64,000 bases of DNA from Zygnema cylindricum (lineage: Eukaryota; Streptophyta; Zygnematophyceae; Zygnematales; Zygnemataceae), in the NCBI GenBank assembly GCA_037447655.1, contig JBBHKE010000254.1, positions 38,662 through 102,661 of the forward strand. The letters are read 5' to 3'. Within the stretch, counting starts at the first letter, position 1, and each line of letters begins with the position of its first letter. The notes under the pieces were generated by a model. The model worked only from the letters and a program-made list of their open reading frames with translations. It was not told where the DNA came from and did not search any database. Shown here one piece after another: positions 21,504 through 33,290 of this stretch. Position numbers and translations under genes: made by a program.

Positions 21504-22002
21504 CAGGTAAGTACACCGCCATTAGAGTAAATAACGCTAATTCGGTACCCAACTTTTTAAACCCGAAATACAATCCATAATTCTAATTTTTCCTTTACGC
21601 CTTTTAGGGTTCTTTTTTTAATTAGCGTTAATAACGGAAGTACACCGCAACGTTTATAGTGTGGTGTACGGACAAGGTTTTTCATACCAAAATGTACTTT
21701 TTCAAATACACATGTACAAAAAGTGTTTTAATGAAAGTGCGCACGCATGTGAATGTGCATTGGGAAAAAGAGTCGCAAATCAAAAATTCAGATTTTGGCA
21801 TACGAATTGTCATATTTTGTACGGATACCTATATTGATGTAGACATCAATATGGCGGGCATTTATTATTGGAAAAAATCCAAATTAGAGTTAATGATTAA
21901 TTAGTATATATGTATTTTTTTCTTCCCCAATTAGGATTAATAACACTAATTTTTTTTTACGATATTTATTCTTTTACTCTTATAACAATTCACGGTGTAC
22001 TG
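21504..22002 (+). mobile_element. Pogo-family MITE
   Basis: About 499 bp flanked by TA. It starts CAGGTAAGTACACCGCC (a 4-bp insertion in the family terminus) and ends CACGGTGTACTG. The interior shares GAGTAAATAACGCTAATTCGG and a GTGTGGTGTACGG block with the MITEs at 52807-53297 and 60855-61417. Confidence 0.8.
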
Positions 22003-22767
22003 TATTACAATGTACACCATTAAATATTCATCGAGGGGACGGATTGCGTGCGTACTTATCACATGAATATGTTCATATGTGCTATGCAGGTATGTCATCC
22101 AGAGTACGGTCACAATTTCAATGTCGAAAAAAATATGGAATAGCTATATTTGGTTAGACACTATTTTACCCATATTTTACCTGTTCACACAAGAACACAT
22201 CCACAACATATAGTGTTTTTTTTTAAACCATATAGTACATATAAGATCAACTTGGATTTTGTCTTATATGCGCATGTCCCACTACTGTCGCAAGTCACCC
22301 ATCTTTTAGACTTTTGGGACATCTTTGTGGTGAATTCTTTCCTACTCTAAAGAGTATGTATATTATACGAACATTTTGCGCACAACACTCTGAAGGAATC
22401 AATGCATCATTTCCACTTGTTTTCAATCATTAAATTTTTGGGAACCTTCGCAGTATGGGCCTCCATGTTATTTAGTGTTTCAGCAAGTTGTATCCCTTAT
22501 GGAGGGAAATCATTTGCTCAAGAATGTCTAGTTGGAGTAATTATAGGTTTGATAACTGTTAATTGGTTTTCTCATTGTTTTATTTCAGTTTTTTTTTTAG
22601 CTGTTAGCTTTTGGTTATGTTTTTTTTTTTATCGTCTTTTGAGTGATGTCACAATACTTCCACCTTTATTCACCTCTAACTTCAACTCTGTACTATACGA
22701 GTGTCCGTCGCGCTTCTTTTAAGAAAAAATAATGTTACGCTCCAATACTTTGTTGTGGATAGAGAAT

Positions 22768-23739
22768 TGTAAAAGGATCTCCTACCTCGCAAAAATCCCA
22801 TTACTACAGCCAATTTCAACCACACATTCCATACATTGGAAAATACACATCCACATTGGATAGCACTCACATAAAGATAAACTTGAAATTAAAAGAAGCT
22901 TTTGTCCACATAACATTAGCTTGGTCTTTTGCCCTCGTGGCTCAACCCTTATTTTAAAGTGTTTTCCACTACTCTCCACTCTTAATAATTCTATCTATTA
23001 ACTACTAAAACACTACATAGTTAGTAAGAGATTTCAATGCAAAAATGCCATTGCTCCAATTTGGTTTTAATCGCTCAAGACGAAGGTCAGTCAGAATTTC
23101 CACAAACTTTTCCATAAGAAAAGATGTTTACTTTTCTTTTAGACTTCTCTATTTATCCATCATCGCCCTCGACTCGCCAGGCCAAAGTCAACGCTACGTT
23201 GAACAAGTTTTACCTGGGCAAATCATTGATCACCCAGGACTCAGACTGACAAATGCAAAAACGTGCAAAATCTCTTTAAAACTACGTAGTATTTACCAAC
23301 CAATCAAACGCTACGTTTCACTACATAACATTTAAGTGCAAAAGTGCGCGCCAAACGAAACGCGATTTCGCACGAACGTGTGTCGCAAATTTTGCACGCG
23401 AAAATACCTTCGAAATTCCATTAAGTGAAAATGACGTTTCGGACTAAAAATTGTACAAAACGAACCATCGTGCGCACTAAACCACTAAATGTTTCATTAG
23501 TACTTTATGAAACGTACACGCGAAATTTCGGTACTAATTTGACCCTTAACCCGTTTCAATGATACCCACATGTTAGTTTGACCCCGCGATGTCACCTAAA
23601 TACACCCTTCGCTATATTTTTTGAATTAAAACTCCAAATCGCGCTATTCTTTCGCGGACGTCTACCAAATTCGTAATTTTATATTCTTAACCCTTAAATA
23701 CCCATTTACAACCAAGTTCGATCCACTATTACTGTTACA
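22768..23739 (-). repeat. 3' LTR of gypsy-2
   Basis: 972 bp, plus strand TGTAAAAGGATCTCC to TACTGTTACA. It matches the right LTR along its length and keeps the empty site (CCATTAAGTGAAAATGACG, near 23420) of the insertion found in the right LTR. Confidence 0.88.
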
Positions 23740-24023
23740 TCATCCCCTCTTTGTTTTTAACTAACCTCAGTTAAAACACATTTTATTCTTAAGACGTAAC
23801 TTATGTATAATTATCCCTCCAATACATTTGTAAAAACTCAAAACTTTATCCTCTCAAGTCAACTCATCTTGTGGTATTCCTAGATAATGCACTGAGCAGA
23901 ATATAGTATTGCAAAACGTTTACCAACCTAATATATTACCCATCAGTGGACTTTAGGTTCTATAATTATTGAGGGATCCAATTCCAATTCTCTTTCAATT
24001 GGTCCAAGATTTGTTGGTTTGAA

Positions 24024-24221
24024 CTAACTGATGTGTATCTCTGGATGAATTTTTGTTGAAGGCGGAAAGTCCAATCTGGCAGCAGTTGACAATATCGATT
24101 CGATTACAATAAATGGTCCAATGTACTTAGGAGCAAATTTTCCCCTAGGATTCGATTGTCCCTTGATCTTGCATCTGTAATGAGTTGTAGATAGCCAAAC
24201 CTTGTCACCTGCGTTTACCAC
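24024..24221 (-). pseudogene. Gypsy-2 integrase C-terminal domain
   Basis: The minus frame reads AGDKVWLSTTHYRCK, then KFAPKYIGPFIVIESI and ends KIHPEIHIS. This is the SH3-like C-terminal block of plant Ty3/gypsy integrases (GPF..I...L.LP..IHP.FHVS). Confidence 0.8.
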
Positions 24222-24634
24222 CCAATCACTCCGTTTGCCGTTAGCATTTAATTATTGCCTCTTTTGTGCCTCCATTAATGCATCCCGGTCTGTTTTCCAA
24301 ACTGATTCAATGTATTCCCAAAACTCTGTTCCATAACCTCTATTCTTTTGAGTGACCCTTGTCACTAAGTCTAATGCTTATCTAGGTTGGTATCTGTATG
24401 CAACCTCAAATAGTGAGAATCCTGTACTAGCATATTTACATAAGTTGTATGCAAATTCGATGTACTAGCAAATTTACATGAGTTGTATGCAAATTCGATT
24501 AATGGCAGTTAAGATTCCCACCTGTTCCAAACTCCACGGTAAACAGTCCTAAGCATTTCCTCCAGTGTAATGTTCATCTTACTGTCTGTCCATTTGTGTG
24601 AGGATCATAAGAGGTACTCATTTTAATTCAGTGC

Positions 24635-24874
24635 CTAAATTTTGCTGCAATTCTTTCCAAATGCAGACATAAATTTAGAATCCTTATCACTGACTATAGA
24701 CAAGGGGACTCCAAGATGTCTAACCACGTTGTCCAAGTATAACTTTGCAATATCTACAACAGAATGAGTAGTTTTGCAAGAGATAAAGATTGCCATTTTA
24801 CAGAACCTGTCGGCTATGGCCATGATTCTATCATTTCTTCTAGATGTAGGTGGCAACGTGAAAATATAATCCAT
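24635..24874 (-). pseudogene. Gypsy-2 integrase core
   Basis: MDYIFTLPPTSRRNDRIM carries the first catalytic Asp and LSIVSDKDSKFMSAFGK the second. Between this and the C-terminal block the frame is broken, and a 43-bp tandem duplication (around 24419-24501, GATGTACTAGC...) disrupts the helical part. Confidence 0.83.
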
Positions 24875-25241
24875 ACTGACTGATTCCCATGGTCTTTTGG
24901 GGATATCTAAAGATTTTAAAAGACCTGTAGGTTTTTGGTTACTAGGTTTACTCTTTGTAGCCGACTAAGAGTTTTATCTTGACCTAGATGTCCTAAATGC
25001 TTATGGGCTTCCTGTAGAAGTTATTTGCTTAAGTGTCCCAATTCATGAATGCATAATCTATCCGATGACCGCAATTACAGTTAACAATCATCTATTATAA
25101 AGTTTTTCACATGCCTCTCATTCAACGGTCAGAATTCCCTTCCGAAAGAATTTTGCGAATCACAGCAAAAAAAAATTATCTTTATCCTAACCATTTCTCA
25201 CAACATCTAAAAATAATTCGTCTTGAACTATCACACTTACT

Positions 25242-25451
25242 TCAAAACATATACTTAAAGAATCTATCACTACATTTGTTTTTTCTATAAATATGCTTGA
25301 CGTTAAATTTGAAATATGCCAATTTTTGCATCCACTTAATTTGTCTGCCTATCATGCTCTGTGCATTTAATCTTTGCAGATAGGAAAGTATTCTATTGTC
25401 ACAATGAACTGTGAATTTTTTATTAGGCAAATAACAACGCCATTTCACCAA
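25242..25451 (-). pseudogene. Gypsy-2 RNase H
   Basis: The minus frame has WRCYLPNKKFTVHCDNR followed by QIKWMQKLAYFKFNVKHI, the TDH/W..L..F.F.I.. pattern of gypsy RNase H with CDNR in place of TDH. A 17-bp duplicate (GCAATAGGATAAAAAT) at ~25540 marks nearby decay. Confidence 0.72.
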
Positions 25452-25695
25452 TGCATGAACAATTTCAAGTAATTAATTTTTTCTATGCTAGGTAGTTCTT
25501 TTCAACATCATTGAATTTCCTGGACTCAAAAGCAATAGGATAAAAATGCAATAGGATAAAAATGTTCGCCGACTTTTTGACTTATGACTGTATCTAGACT
25601 TTTATCAGATGTATCTATAGTGATCACAACTTCAAATTCTCGAGCAAGATTAGGATACACAAGTGTAGGGGCAGAGGTCAACTTCCCTTTTAGGT

Positions 25696-26391
25696 TTACG
25701 AAATCTCTCTCCTGATCAGCTCCCTACACAACGTCAATTTCTCCCGTAGTAAATCTGTGATAAGTACGACAGTCATAGTAAAGTTCGTGATAATTTTTTT
25801 GTAACAAGAGGCCAATCCCAAAAATGATCTAAATTTTGTAACTTTAGTGGGTTGCTTCCAATTTTGGATTGCAGTAATTTTGGATGGATCTGTTTTAACA
25901 CCTTCTGGACTAACTATATGTCCCAAAAATAATTGTTCGTTTTTAAGAAAACTGGATTTTAATAATTTTCCATATATATTTTTTTCCCTTAACCTTTCTA
26001 ACACTTTCCATAAATGAGTTGCATGCTGTTCTTTAGATTCACTATAGATTAAAATATCATCTATAAATACTTGAACAAACTCAACCATATAATTTGAAAA
26101 GGTTTGGTTCTTTAATCTTGGGTAAGTGGGCGGTGCATTCAATAAGCCAAATGGCATTACTATCCATTCAAAATGATGAACCCTATTTCTAAAAGCAGTT
26201 TTATCAACTTCCTCCATTCCAATTGGCACATGATTAAAGCCACTACCCAGATCAATTAAATAAAATACTATTGTAATCTTGTAAAGACTACGATAATCGA
26301 CACGTATTCTCAAAGTTCCGTCCTTCTTTTTGACGAAGAGAAATGGTGCCCCGTACGGTGATTTGCCGGGCTGAACATGTCTTTTCTCCAA
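25696..26391 (-). pseudogene. Gypsy-2 reverse transcriptase
   Basis: 231-codon open stretch with [44 protein letters not shown] (first catalytic Asp), WIVMPFGLLNAPPTY, and the catalytic VFIDDILIYSESKEQH. It ends in the connection region, FRSFLGLASCYKK. About 20 residues expected between VDYRSLYK and IDLGSG are missing, so a small deletion has occurred in the fingers. Confidence 0.9.
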
Positions 26392-26858
26392 AAGCTCTTT
26401 GATTTGTTTCTTTATATCCTCCCTCCTAAAGAAACCGTGCTTATAAATTTTGTCCTAACAGAGGTCTGTTGTTAGGAGTTTCATCAAAAGGATTGTTCAA
26501 ACTATGGAGTGTAGTTAACATCATAATAAATTCAACTATCCTAACCTTTCCGTTCCTTAGTTTGCCCTCCAAAGTTAACTCTTTAACCTCTGCATCTGGT
26601 CGACTCAACTGAAGACTTTCAGCTAGTCCATTCCATTTCCCACCTTATGGGCTTCTTGCTCTGCTAGGTATAATGCAATATGTTCATGACGACCTTCATT
26701 GAGATCAATTGTTTTAAGAGATCCTTTATCTGTCAGTCGTTAGCGTAATGATCTGGACCTCCGCATTTAAAACCAGTGAATTTTTTTTGGTTTTGTGCAC
26801 TCACTGTTGAAACGCCCTTCCCCTCCTCAATTATAACTGTTAATTTTCTTCAGTTGTG

Positions 26859-26902
26859 CACAGTCAAATGTCTTATGACCTCTTTTCTGACAAATAGTGC
26901 AT
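26859..26902 (-). pseudogene. Gypsy-2 gag zinc knuckle
   Basis: The minus strand translates to CTICQKRGHKTFDC, a perfect C-x2-C-x4-H-x4-C retroviral-type knuckle that would bind genomic RNA. Confidence 0.8.
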
Positions 26903-26925
26903 GTGAGGATGTTAAGATTGGGTTT

Positions 26926-27907
26926 CTAAGCATTAATACTTTGTTTAGGACTCAAGGTATCCCCCTCTATTGTGAAAATTGTTTCTTGCATTAATACTCT
27001 GTCTACCTCTTTGATTTCCTCTGAAGATATTCCCTTGAAGATATTCTGCTTATTCACCAGACCCGCATTCAGACCCTCTTCCACAAATTCTTTCTCACAC
27101 AACTCTGATACTTCTTTCAAATTACCTCTAAGTGATCGAGTTTCCTGATTATACCCCAATTTATCGTCTAATTCTAATGACTTATCTAATAATTTCTCCA
27201 AATTAATAATTTTTTGATGTTTAATTATGATTTCAATATACGATTTAGATAGTTCAGGAAATGCAACTTAGCCATTTCATCAGTCAAACCTATGACATGA
27301 ATGCTAGATGATTCAAATTCCACAATATAATCTTTCACAAGTCCAGTCTGATTACAGTTCAACCACTTTTCTTCCATTATGGATTTGTAAGTGACAAACA
27401 AGAAACGCGATTTGATTGCGGTCTTAAAAGCTTTTTCAATCAGCATTATCATGAATCAAATTATACCTCTTATGAATGTAATACCAAATTTGAGCATCAC
27501 CTTTCAGACAGCTAACACCAAAAAAATTGTAATCATCACGATCACAATTTCTAGATTCCAAATAATACTCCATATAAAATCCAAGCATCTAACACATCAA
27601 TTTTCTTACCATAAAACAATGGTTCTTCACTGATAGACAATTTCAGATCTCTTATCTTCTTAGGTCTATCGTGATCACTTTCCTTAAAACAGACATTCCT
27701 CTAAGTACTCTCACCCATTTGGTCATTAACATCAATTGTCGAGTGAATTACGTAAATTAGTTCATCCAATTTCTGATTTGAAAAATTCCCATTTTCCTTA
27801 ACATCCTTCAATTCACTCATCAATTCATAAATTGTTTCATCTACTGCAGCAACATGAGTATTAAATCTTTTGACCAATTTAACACTATGCTTCTTAAACA
27901 CATTCAA
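26926..27907 (-). pseudogene. gag: Gypsy-2 gag
   Basis: Three minus-strand pieces (27701-27907, 27225-27452, 26926-27201) with Glu/Lys-rich helices, including NCNQTGLVKDYIVEFESS, a gypsy gag core signature (V.DY...FE), and coiled-coil-like LIDEKL/ELKDVKEN runs. Stops and frameshifts separate them. Confidence 0.65.
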
Positions 27908-28459
27908 AGCATTTTCTATTTCACGTTTCTATGCAGAATATGCGATTAACACACAGTGAAATCAAACAAAAAAAAATATAGAATATAATTTCCCAAAGAA
28001 AATTATTCCATATTTGAAGTTTTCATATTTCTCCAATCTAAGACTTTTTCGCCCTAACAAATCCTTTGAAAAAAGATCAAAATCTCAGATTTTAGTAAGA
28101 AATTGAAAGTAAGTTAGTGCAAATTCAATTATTCAATTTCTCAACCATTGAAACAGAAAGGTAAAAAGTTTCCCCACAAATTTTGCAACAGCAAAATTGA
28201 AAGCAATCAAAGGTAACAATTTAGGGTTTAAAAAGTTTTGAGTCATTTTTGGACTCGTTTGCTCTTGAAGAAGTAAAGTACTCTAATTTCCTTCTCCTAC
28301 ATTAGCAAATTTCCCATTTCCCACTACCTCAAGATCATTTACTTCAAAATCCTCACATCCTCACCCTTCCTGGCTTCAAGCCCTCCCTCTACACATGATT
28401 CATTTCTAGGAGAAGGCAAGTTTGTTTAGCCTCTAGGTAATTGGAGTGAGCTTTAGCGG

Positions 28460-28560
28460 TGGCTACACTGCCCACCCCGCTTGAGTCCTTAAGACCTAAG
28501 CACGCCCCATATCTGCCCACCCGACTTGAGTCCTTAGAACTTAAGCACGCCCAACATCTA
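28460..28560 (+). repeat. ~44-bp tandem duplicate in gypsy-2 leader
   Basis: GCTTGAGTCCTTAAGACCTAAGCACGCCC-type unit repeated twice in the untranslated leader between primer site and gag. No other feature is seen from 27908 to 28723. Confidence 0.7.
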
Positions 28561-28723
28561 ACCAACGGCCGCTGGCAGTGTGGTCACTTAGTTTCCCTCC
28601 ACTCCCCCACCACTCACATTGTGGTTTTACCAACACAGGTCAGAGCACTCTCACCAGTCACGGCAGTCAATTTTCGGGTGAGCATTTTCGGGTGAGCAAG
28701 CTTCTCTCTGGTTTCTAACCAAA

Positions 28724-28735
28724 GCTTTGATACCA
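28724..28735 (-). other. Primer-binding site of gypsy-2 (iMet type)
   Basis: Minus strand TGGTATCAAAGC, two bases from the LTR end. It is one base from the canonical initiator-Met site TGGTATCAGAGC. Confidence 0.82.
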
Positions 28736-28737
28736 TA

Positions 28738-30639
28738 TGTAACAGGATCTCCTACCTCTCATAAAATCCTATTACTACGACCAATTTCAACCACACATTC
28801 CACACATTGGAAAATACACATCCACATTAGAAATCACTCACATAAGGATAAACTATTAATTAATTTTTAAGCTTCTGTCCACATAACATTAGCTTGGTGT
28901 CTTGCCCTCGTGGCTCAACCCTTATTTTAAAGTGTTTTCCACTACTCTCCACTCTTAATAATTCTATCTATTAACTACTAAAACACTACATAGTTAGTAA
29001 GAGATTTCAATGCAAAAATGCCATTGCTCCAATTTGGTTTTAATCGCTCAGGACGAAAGTCAGTCAGAATTTCCACAAACTATTCCCAAGGAAAAGATAT
29101 TTAGTTTTCTTTTAGACTTCACTATTTATCCATCATCGCCCTCGACTCGCCAAGCCAAAGTCAACGCTACGTTGAACAAGTTTTACCTGGGCAAATCATT
29201 GATCACCCAGGACTAGACTGACAAATGCAAAAACGTGTGAAATCTCTTACTAACTACGTAGCATTTACCAACCAATCAAACACTATGTTTCACTAAATAA
29301 CATTTACGTGCAAAAGTGCGCGCCAAACAAAACGTGATTTCGCACGAACGTGCGTCGCAAATTTCGCACGCGAAACTACTTTCGGAATTCCATTAAGGGT
29401 ACGTCCCCATGTATTAAAGTATCTACTTTTCTTTGTCCTTTTGCCCTAAAATTCAGGGAACTTTGAAAAAACCTTTAGCTTTACGAGAAAATAATGTTTA
29501 CCAAATTAAAGTATACGTCAATTTATACTTTGGATGTACGGCATGTTTGTTGTCATGTGAATGCATTTTGGCGTTTTCCCCTTTTCGACCCTCTGGTAAG
29601 AGAATCCAGCCCAAAAAAAAATTTAACCAAAATCACCTCGAGGAGGTGATTTTAGTTCAAGTACCGCCCAAACAGCGAATGAAAAATGACCCACGCACGC
29701 GCCATAAGAGTGTGAGAATTTTAGGACGAGGGAGAGTCCTCGCTATTTTTCTCTGTGCCCGTCACGCGCATGTACGGAAAAAAAATTGCAGGGGTCTCGG
29801 ACTTCCACTTTCATTCATGGGGTCTTTTGCAAAATTTTGCGCCGTCGTCGCCTCTCCCCTCTCCCTCCCACACTATCGTTTTTATCTCACACTATGTAGA
29901 ATGAGACACAACAATATCGGTATAAAATGAAAGATATTTTAAAAATATTATTTTTGACAATTTTTAGGTTTTTCTTTAATGGCAAGTCGAGCGAGAAAAG
30001 TAGAAAAAACGAAATCGGAAAACCATGGCAGAAAGTTATTGAATCCGTGACGTCGACGTTGTCACAGGTGAGCGTGACGTCACAATATCACCAAACCCTA
30101 AACATCTACGATTTCACAAAAATCTAGACGTCTACCACTGTCGCTGTTTTTGTTGGCGTCACTAATCGTCGGAAGTTTCGTAGTCGCCTTCAATCGTCAC
30201 AAGTTGTACCTACATCTACAACCGCCACACCCTAAAGTTCCGATTTCATTTTCGCACATAGGGACGCTCTTCAAAGTAGTACGGAGAATCCTTACTACAG
30301 TCCAAAATATTTTATCAAAGTACCGATTACATGGGGACAGTGAAAGTGACGTTTCGCGAAACGAACCATCGTGCGCACTAAACCACTAAATGTTTCATTA
30401 GTACTTTATGAAACGTACACGCGAAATTTAGGTACTAATTTGACCCTTAACCCGTTTAATTATACCCACTTGTAAGTTTGACACGACGATATCACCTAAA
30501 TACACCCATCGCTATATCTTTTGAATTAAACCTCCAAATCGCGCGATTCTTTCGCGGACGTCTACCAAATTCATATCTTTATATTCCTAACCCATAAATA
30601 CCCATTTAAAACCAAGTTCGATCCACTATTACTATTACA
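28738..30639 (-). repeat. 5' LTR of gypsy-2, enlarged by an insertion
   Basis: Matches the left LTR on both sides of an extra ~941 bp (29398-30338). Without the insert the length is about 960 bp, equal to the partner LTR. Confidence 0.88.
29398..30338. mobile_element. Non-autonomous DNA element inside gypsy-2 LTR
   Basis: The 941-bp block is absent from the partner LTR. Near its ends are inverted GTCCCCATGTATT (29403) and ATTACATGGGGAC (30326-30338). The left side has five extra bases (GGTAC), and the flanking AG may be a 2-bp duplication. Frames of 165 and 66 codons inside it have no recognisable motif. The superfamily is unresolved. Confidence 0.65.
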
Positions 30640-30739
30640 AGAACTCCCAAAGATATCGCAACAATAAGTGGGGGGGCAGGGCTTCCAAAATCCACAATCC
30701 ACTTTTTACCAGAGTTCGGAGTTCTCGTTGATACTATTG

Positions 30740-30872
30740 ACCCTATAAATATCGATTATTCATGGCGAAATATCCTATACCAATATATCGAACCAACATA
30801 TGAATTATAGATAGGTCAATAAAATGTACATATTGGTTATCGACAAATGGTTACCGATACAAGAGACAAATC
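30740..30872 (+). repeat. Fragment related to hAT-type MITE
   Basis: ATACCAATATATCGAACC and TGGTTATCGACAAATGGTTACCGATAC resemble the right part of 20646-21440 (ACCAATATATCGATTATCGG ... GGTTATCAGTAAATCTTTACCGATAC). It is heavily diverged. Confidence 0.5.
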
Positions 30873-30879
30873 AATACCA

Positions 30880-32640
30880 GCAAGTGGCGATTTTTCGTGT
30901 TGATGCAATCACTTTATCGTGTAGACGCCTTTATTTAAGACTCTTTGTGTAAATTTGTACCAAATAATGAGCAATCTTAGTAGGGATTGTCACATATGTT
31001 ACATTACACTAGTTCGAAACTTTCCAAGTTAGAGTTATTAACACCCCGACTATTTTTCCCCTTCCTCCCTTTCCAAATTTGAAGAACGCCTCTTTAGCAT
31101 TATACATCAACTCGTTGGTCATGGTATTTTTTATCGCCTAAAAAAACTTCTCGCTCGTAGACAAGCGTCTTTACCAATATCACGTGGGGGTTTTGGTTTA
31201 CACCCTACAACCACCTCGGCGTCAAACGCTAAACTTAGGAGTTGGGACCTTGGTGGCGTTTGTTATTACTTCAAGTTTTTTAGTGGACAATATTCCTATT
31301 TAGTTAATGCGGTCTCTCACGCTAATGAGGCCTTATTTTCATTCCAGAATGCGTTATTGTCCACTTGAGCTCATTGATCTGTTGTGGCTCAAGTCGAAGT
31401 TCTCGTGTTCACTTCCCTCGTCGCTGTAATTCACTCAAGGTGTTACGACATATTTCCAAGAAGGTAGCCGCTATCGAATTCAAGGACCTTCTTTAGGCGC
31501 TCCCTATGGTTGAAGCGCGGAGTCGACTCAGGTCTTGTTTGGGGCCTAGAGCAAAAGCTTAGTGTGTTGCTACACCATTTTTCACTTCCCTCCGTTTACC
31601 TTCTCCTCAATTTTTCCGTTGCGCCTCTCTTACGACTAGGTTTGCCGCACCTTTCTCTTTTGGGCAAGCCCGTGATGCATTTTTGGTCAACTTACAGACC
31701 ATCAAGGGGTCCCTTTGCTTCGTTGATCATACGACGGAAAGCGATCAACAACACACGACATGGAATGGGATGCAATCCCCGTCGTGGGTTGTGAAGTTGG
31801 ATACACAGACAAACGCGAGGTGTTGCATGAATTCGGCCACGTTGTCAATCACGAGGTATAAGTGGCCCTCGTGTGGATCTTGCGTTTTTACATGGAGCGG
31901 CGAGAACATAAGGTGATGTAGTCCCGACGGGATCCCAAGTTTCCTCATGTGCATCATTGCATACCAGTGTTGCGGCTCGGGATGCAGTGGCTTCCAAAGA
32001 ACGTGACTATATGCACCGAGACCCAATTGTTAATTTCACGCCATTTGCTTTGTAGATCTTTGGGACCTTAGACTCTTCCTTCGACAAGTTTTTATGTGAT
32101 GGCGCTTGACGATCTTTTGAAGGTAGAGGACCTGACACCCATTCTCTAACTCTCATGTTGGCTTTTTATCGCCAACCTATCTTTGTTGCTCTTCAACGTT
32201 CCCAAGTTTCGGCCATTATTCGACAAAGCACGGTGGTGATTGATTGCCGACGACTGCGAGACTCACCCCCGCGCCACCCGACGCATATAGAGGATATTTG
32301 TAGTTCGAACCTTTAATGTGGCATAATATTAGGCTTCAGTCTTTAGATTAGTTTGTAGTGTTTGTGCGTTCTAGTTTTTGTTGTTTTTTTTGTTGTTGTA
32401 CTCGCTTACTTTTAGTGCTTTTAGTCCTTAAGGTTTTTGGTCTTTTCCCTTTGATGGGCATCAACTCGTTTCGGTTACAATGGTGTTTTGTACTTTGATG
32501 GTTTTACTCATAGCGTTTTCCGAAATTGAATTTTGTTAACGCTAATTAGAAAGTACGCATACTAACAATTTTGATCCGGATCGTATGGCGTTACATCGGA
32601 CATATATCGATATTTAACGTTGGATTTTAAAGTTTAAAAC
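30880..32640. other. Intergenic, no gene recognised
   Basis: Frames around 31510-32026 are open on both strands (for example a minus frame with HPEPQHWYAMMHMRKLG) but show no family motif, splice structure or repeat ends. The region could be decayed mobile DNA. Confidence 0.4.
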
Positions 32641-33158
32641 TGTACGAATGCCGATATATAATTGTATTAGTGACGATTTGTCACTGTACGGAGGACGATT
32701 TGAGGGCGTACGGATTGTGAAAGGACACAAAAGGCCCCCCGAAATCTATGTGATTTTATGTCATTATAGAACTGGAGCACGTGGCAGCCCAAGATCCGGG
32801 AATCGATCTTCCGGGGATCCACGAGGATGTTTCTGTACGGATTTTTATCGAGCCGGAAACTGCGCTAACGGTAGAATCCATTTAGTATTTATCTCCCTCT
32901 CTCACTTAACACTCTCTCACTCGTCCTCACTCCCTCGCTCTCTCCCTCCCCCGCTCCTTCCTCTCCCTCTCGAGTGTTACGAGGGAAAGGTTTGTTCTCG
33001 CCATTTCTTTTTCCTTTTTTCTAGTTTATTCTTTGTAACATTTTCTCGGTAAATGCTCACTTGTGTGGGCGAAGAAGCCATTACTTTTTGTTTTTGCTAG
33101 TTCGCAAGCTCAGGCATTCTGAACAAGACACACTTTGAGTTGAGAGTAGAAATATTGA

Positions 33159-33231
33159 CAGCTGTCACATTACGTAAAGCTGTCACATTACGTACAGCTG
33201 TCACATTACGTACAGCTGTCACATGACGTCT
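33159..33231 (+). repeat. Four 18-bp repeats with TGACGT-type sites
   Basis: The unit ACAGCTGTCACATTACGT occurs four times in tandem; the last ends CATGACGTC, a bZIP-type core. It lies just upstream of the first candidate exon of the plus-strand gene, after a CT-rich leader-like stretch (32890-32970). Confidence 0.8.
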
Positions 33232-33290
33232 GCCAAGTTGTCTTTAGTGTTCACTTGTGTAGACGAAGCCGTTGTTATTCGCAATCACTA

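Larger units (their letters stand above)
22768..30639 (-). mobile_element. Ty3/gypsy LTR retrotransposon 2, nearly full length
   Basis: Two direct LTRs (22768-23739 and 28738-30639, the latter enlarged by an insertion) flank a 5.0-kb interior. In minus orientation the interior carries primer site, gag, zinc knuckle, RT, RNase H and integrase. The flanks agaat (22763-22767) and agaac (30640-30644) agree at 4 of 5 bases as a target duplication. A purine run, AAAGAGGGGATGA on the minus strand, adjoins the 3' LTR at 23740-23752. Numerous stops and small tandem duplications make it inactive. Confidence 0.9.

Noticed and set aside
31745-32026. Possible protein (HPEPQHWYAMMHMRKLG) on the minus strand
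   Set aside because: A single isolated frame with no recognised motif and an overlapping open frame on the other strand.
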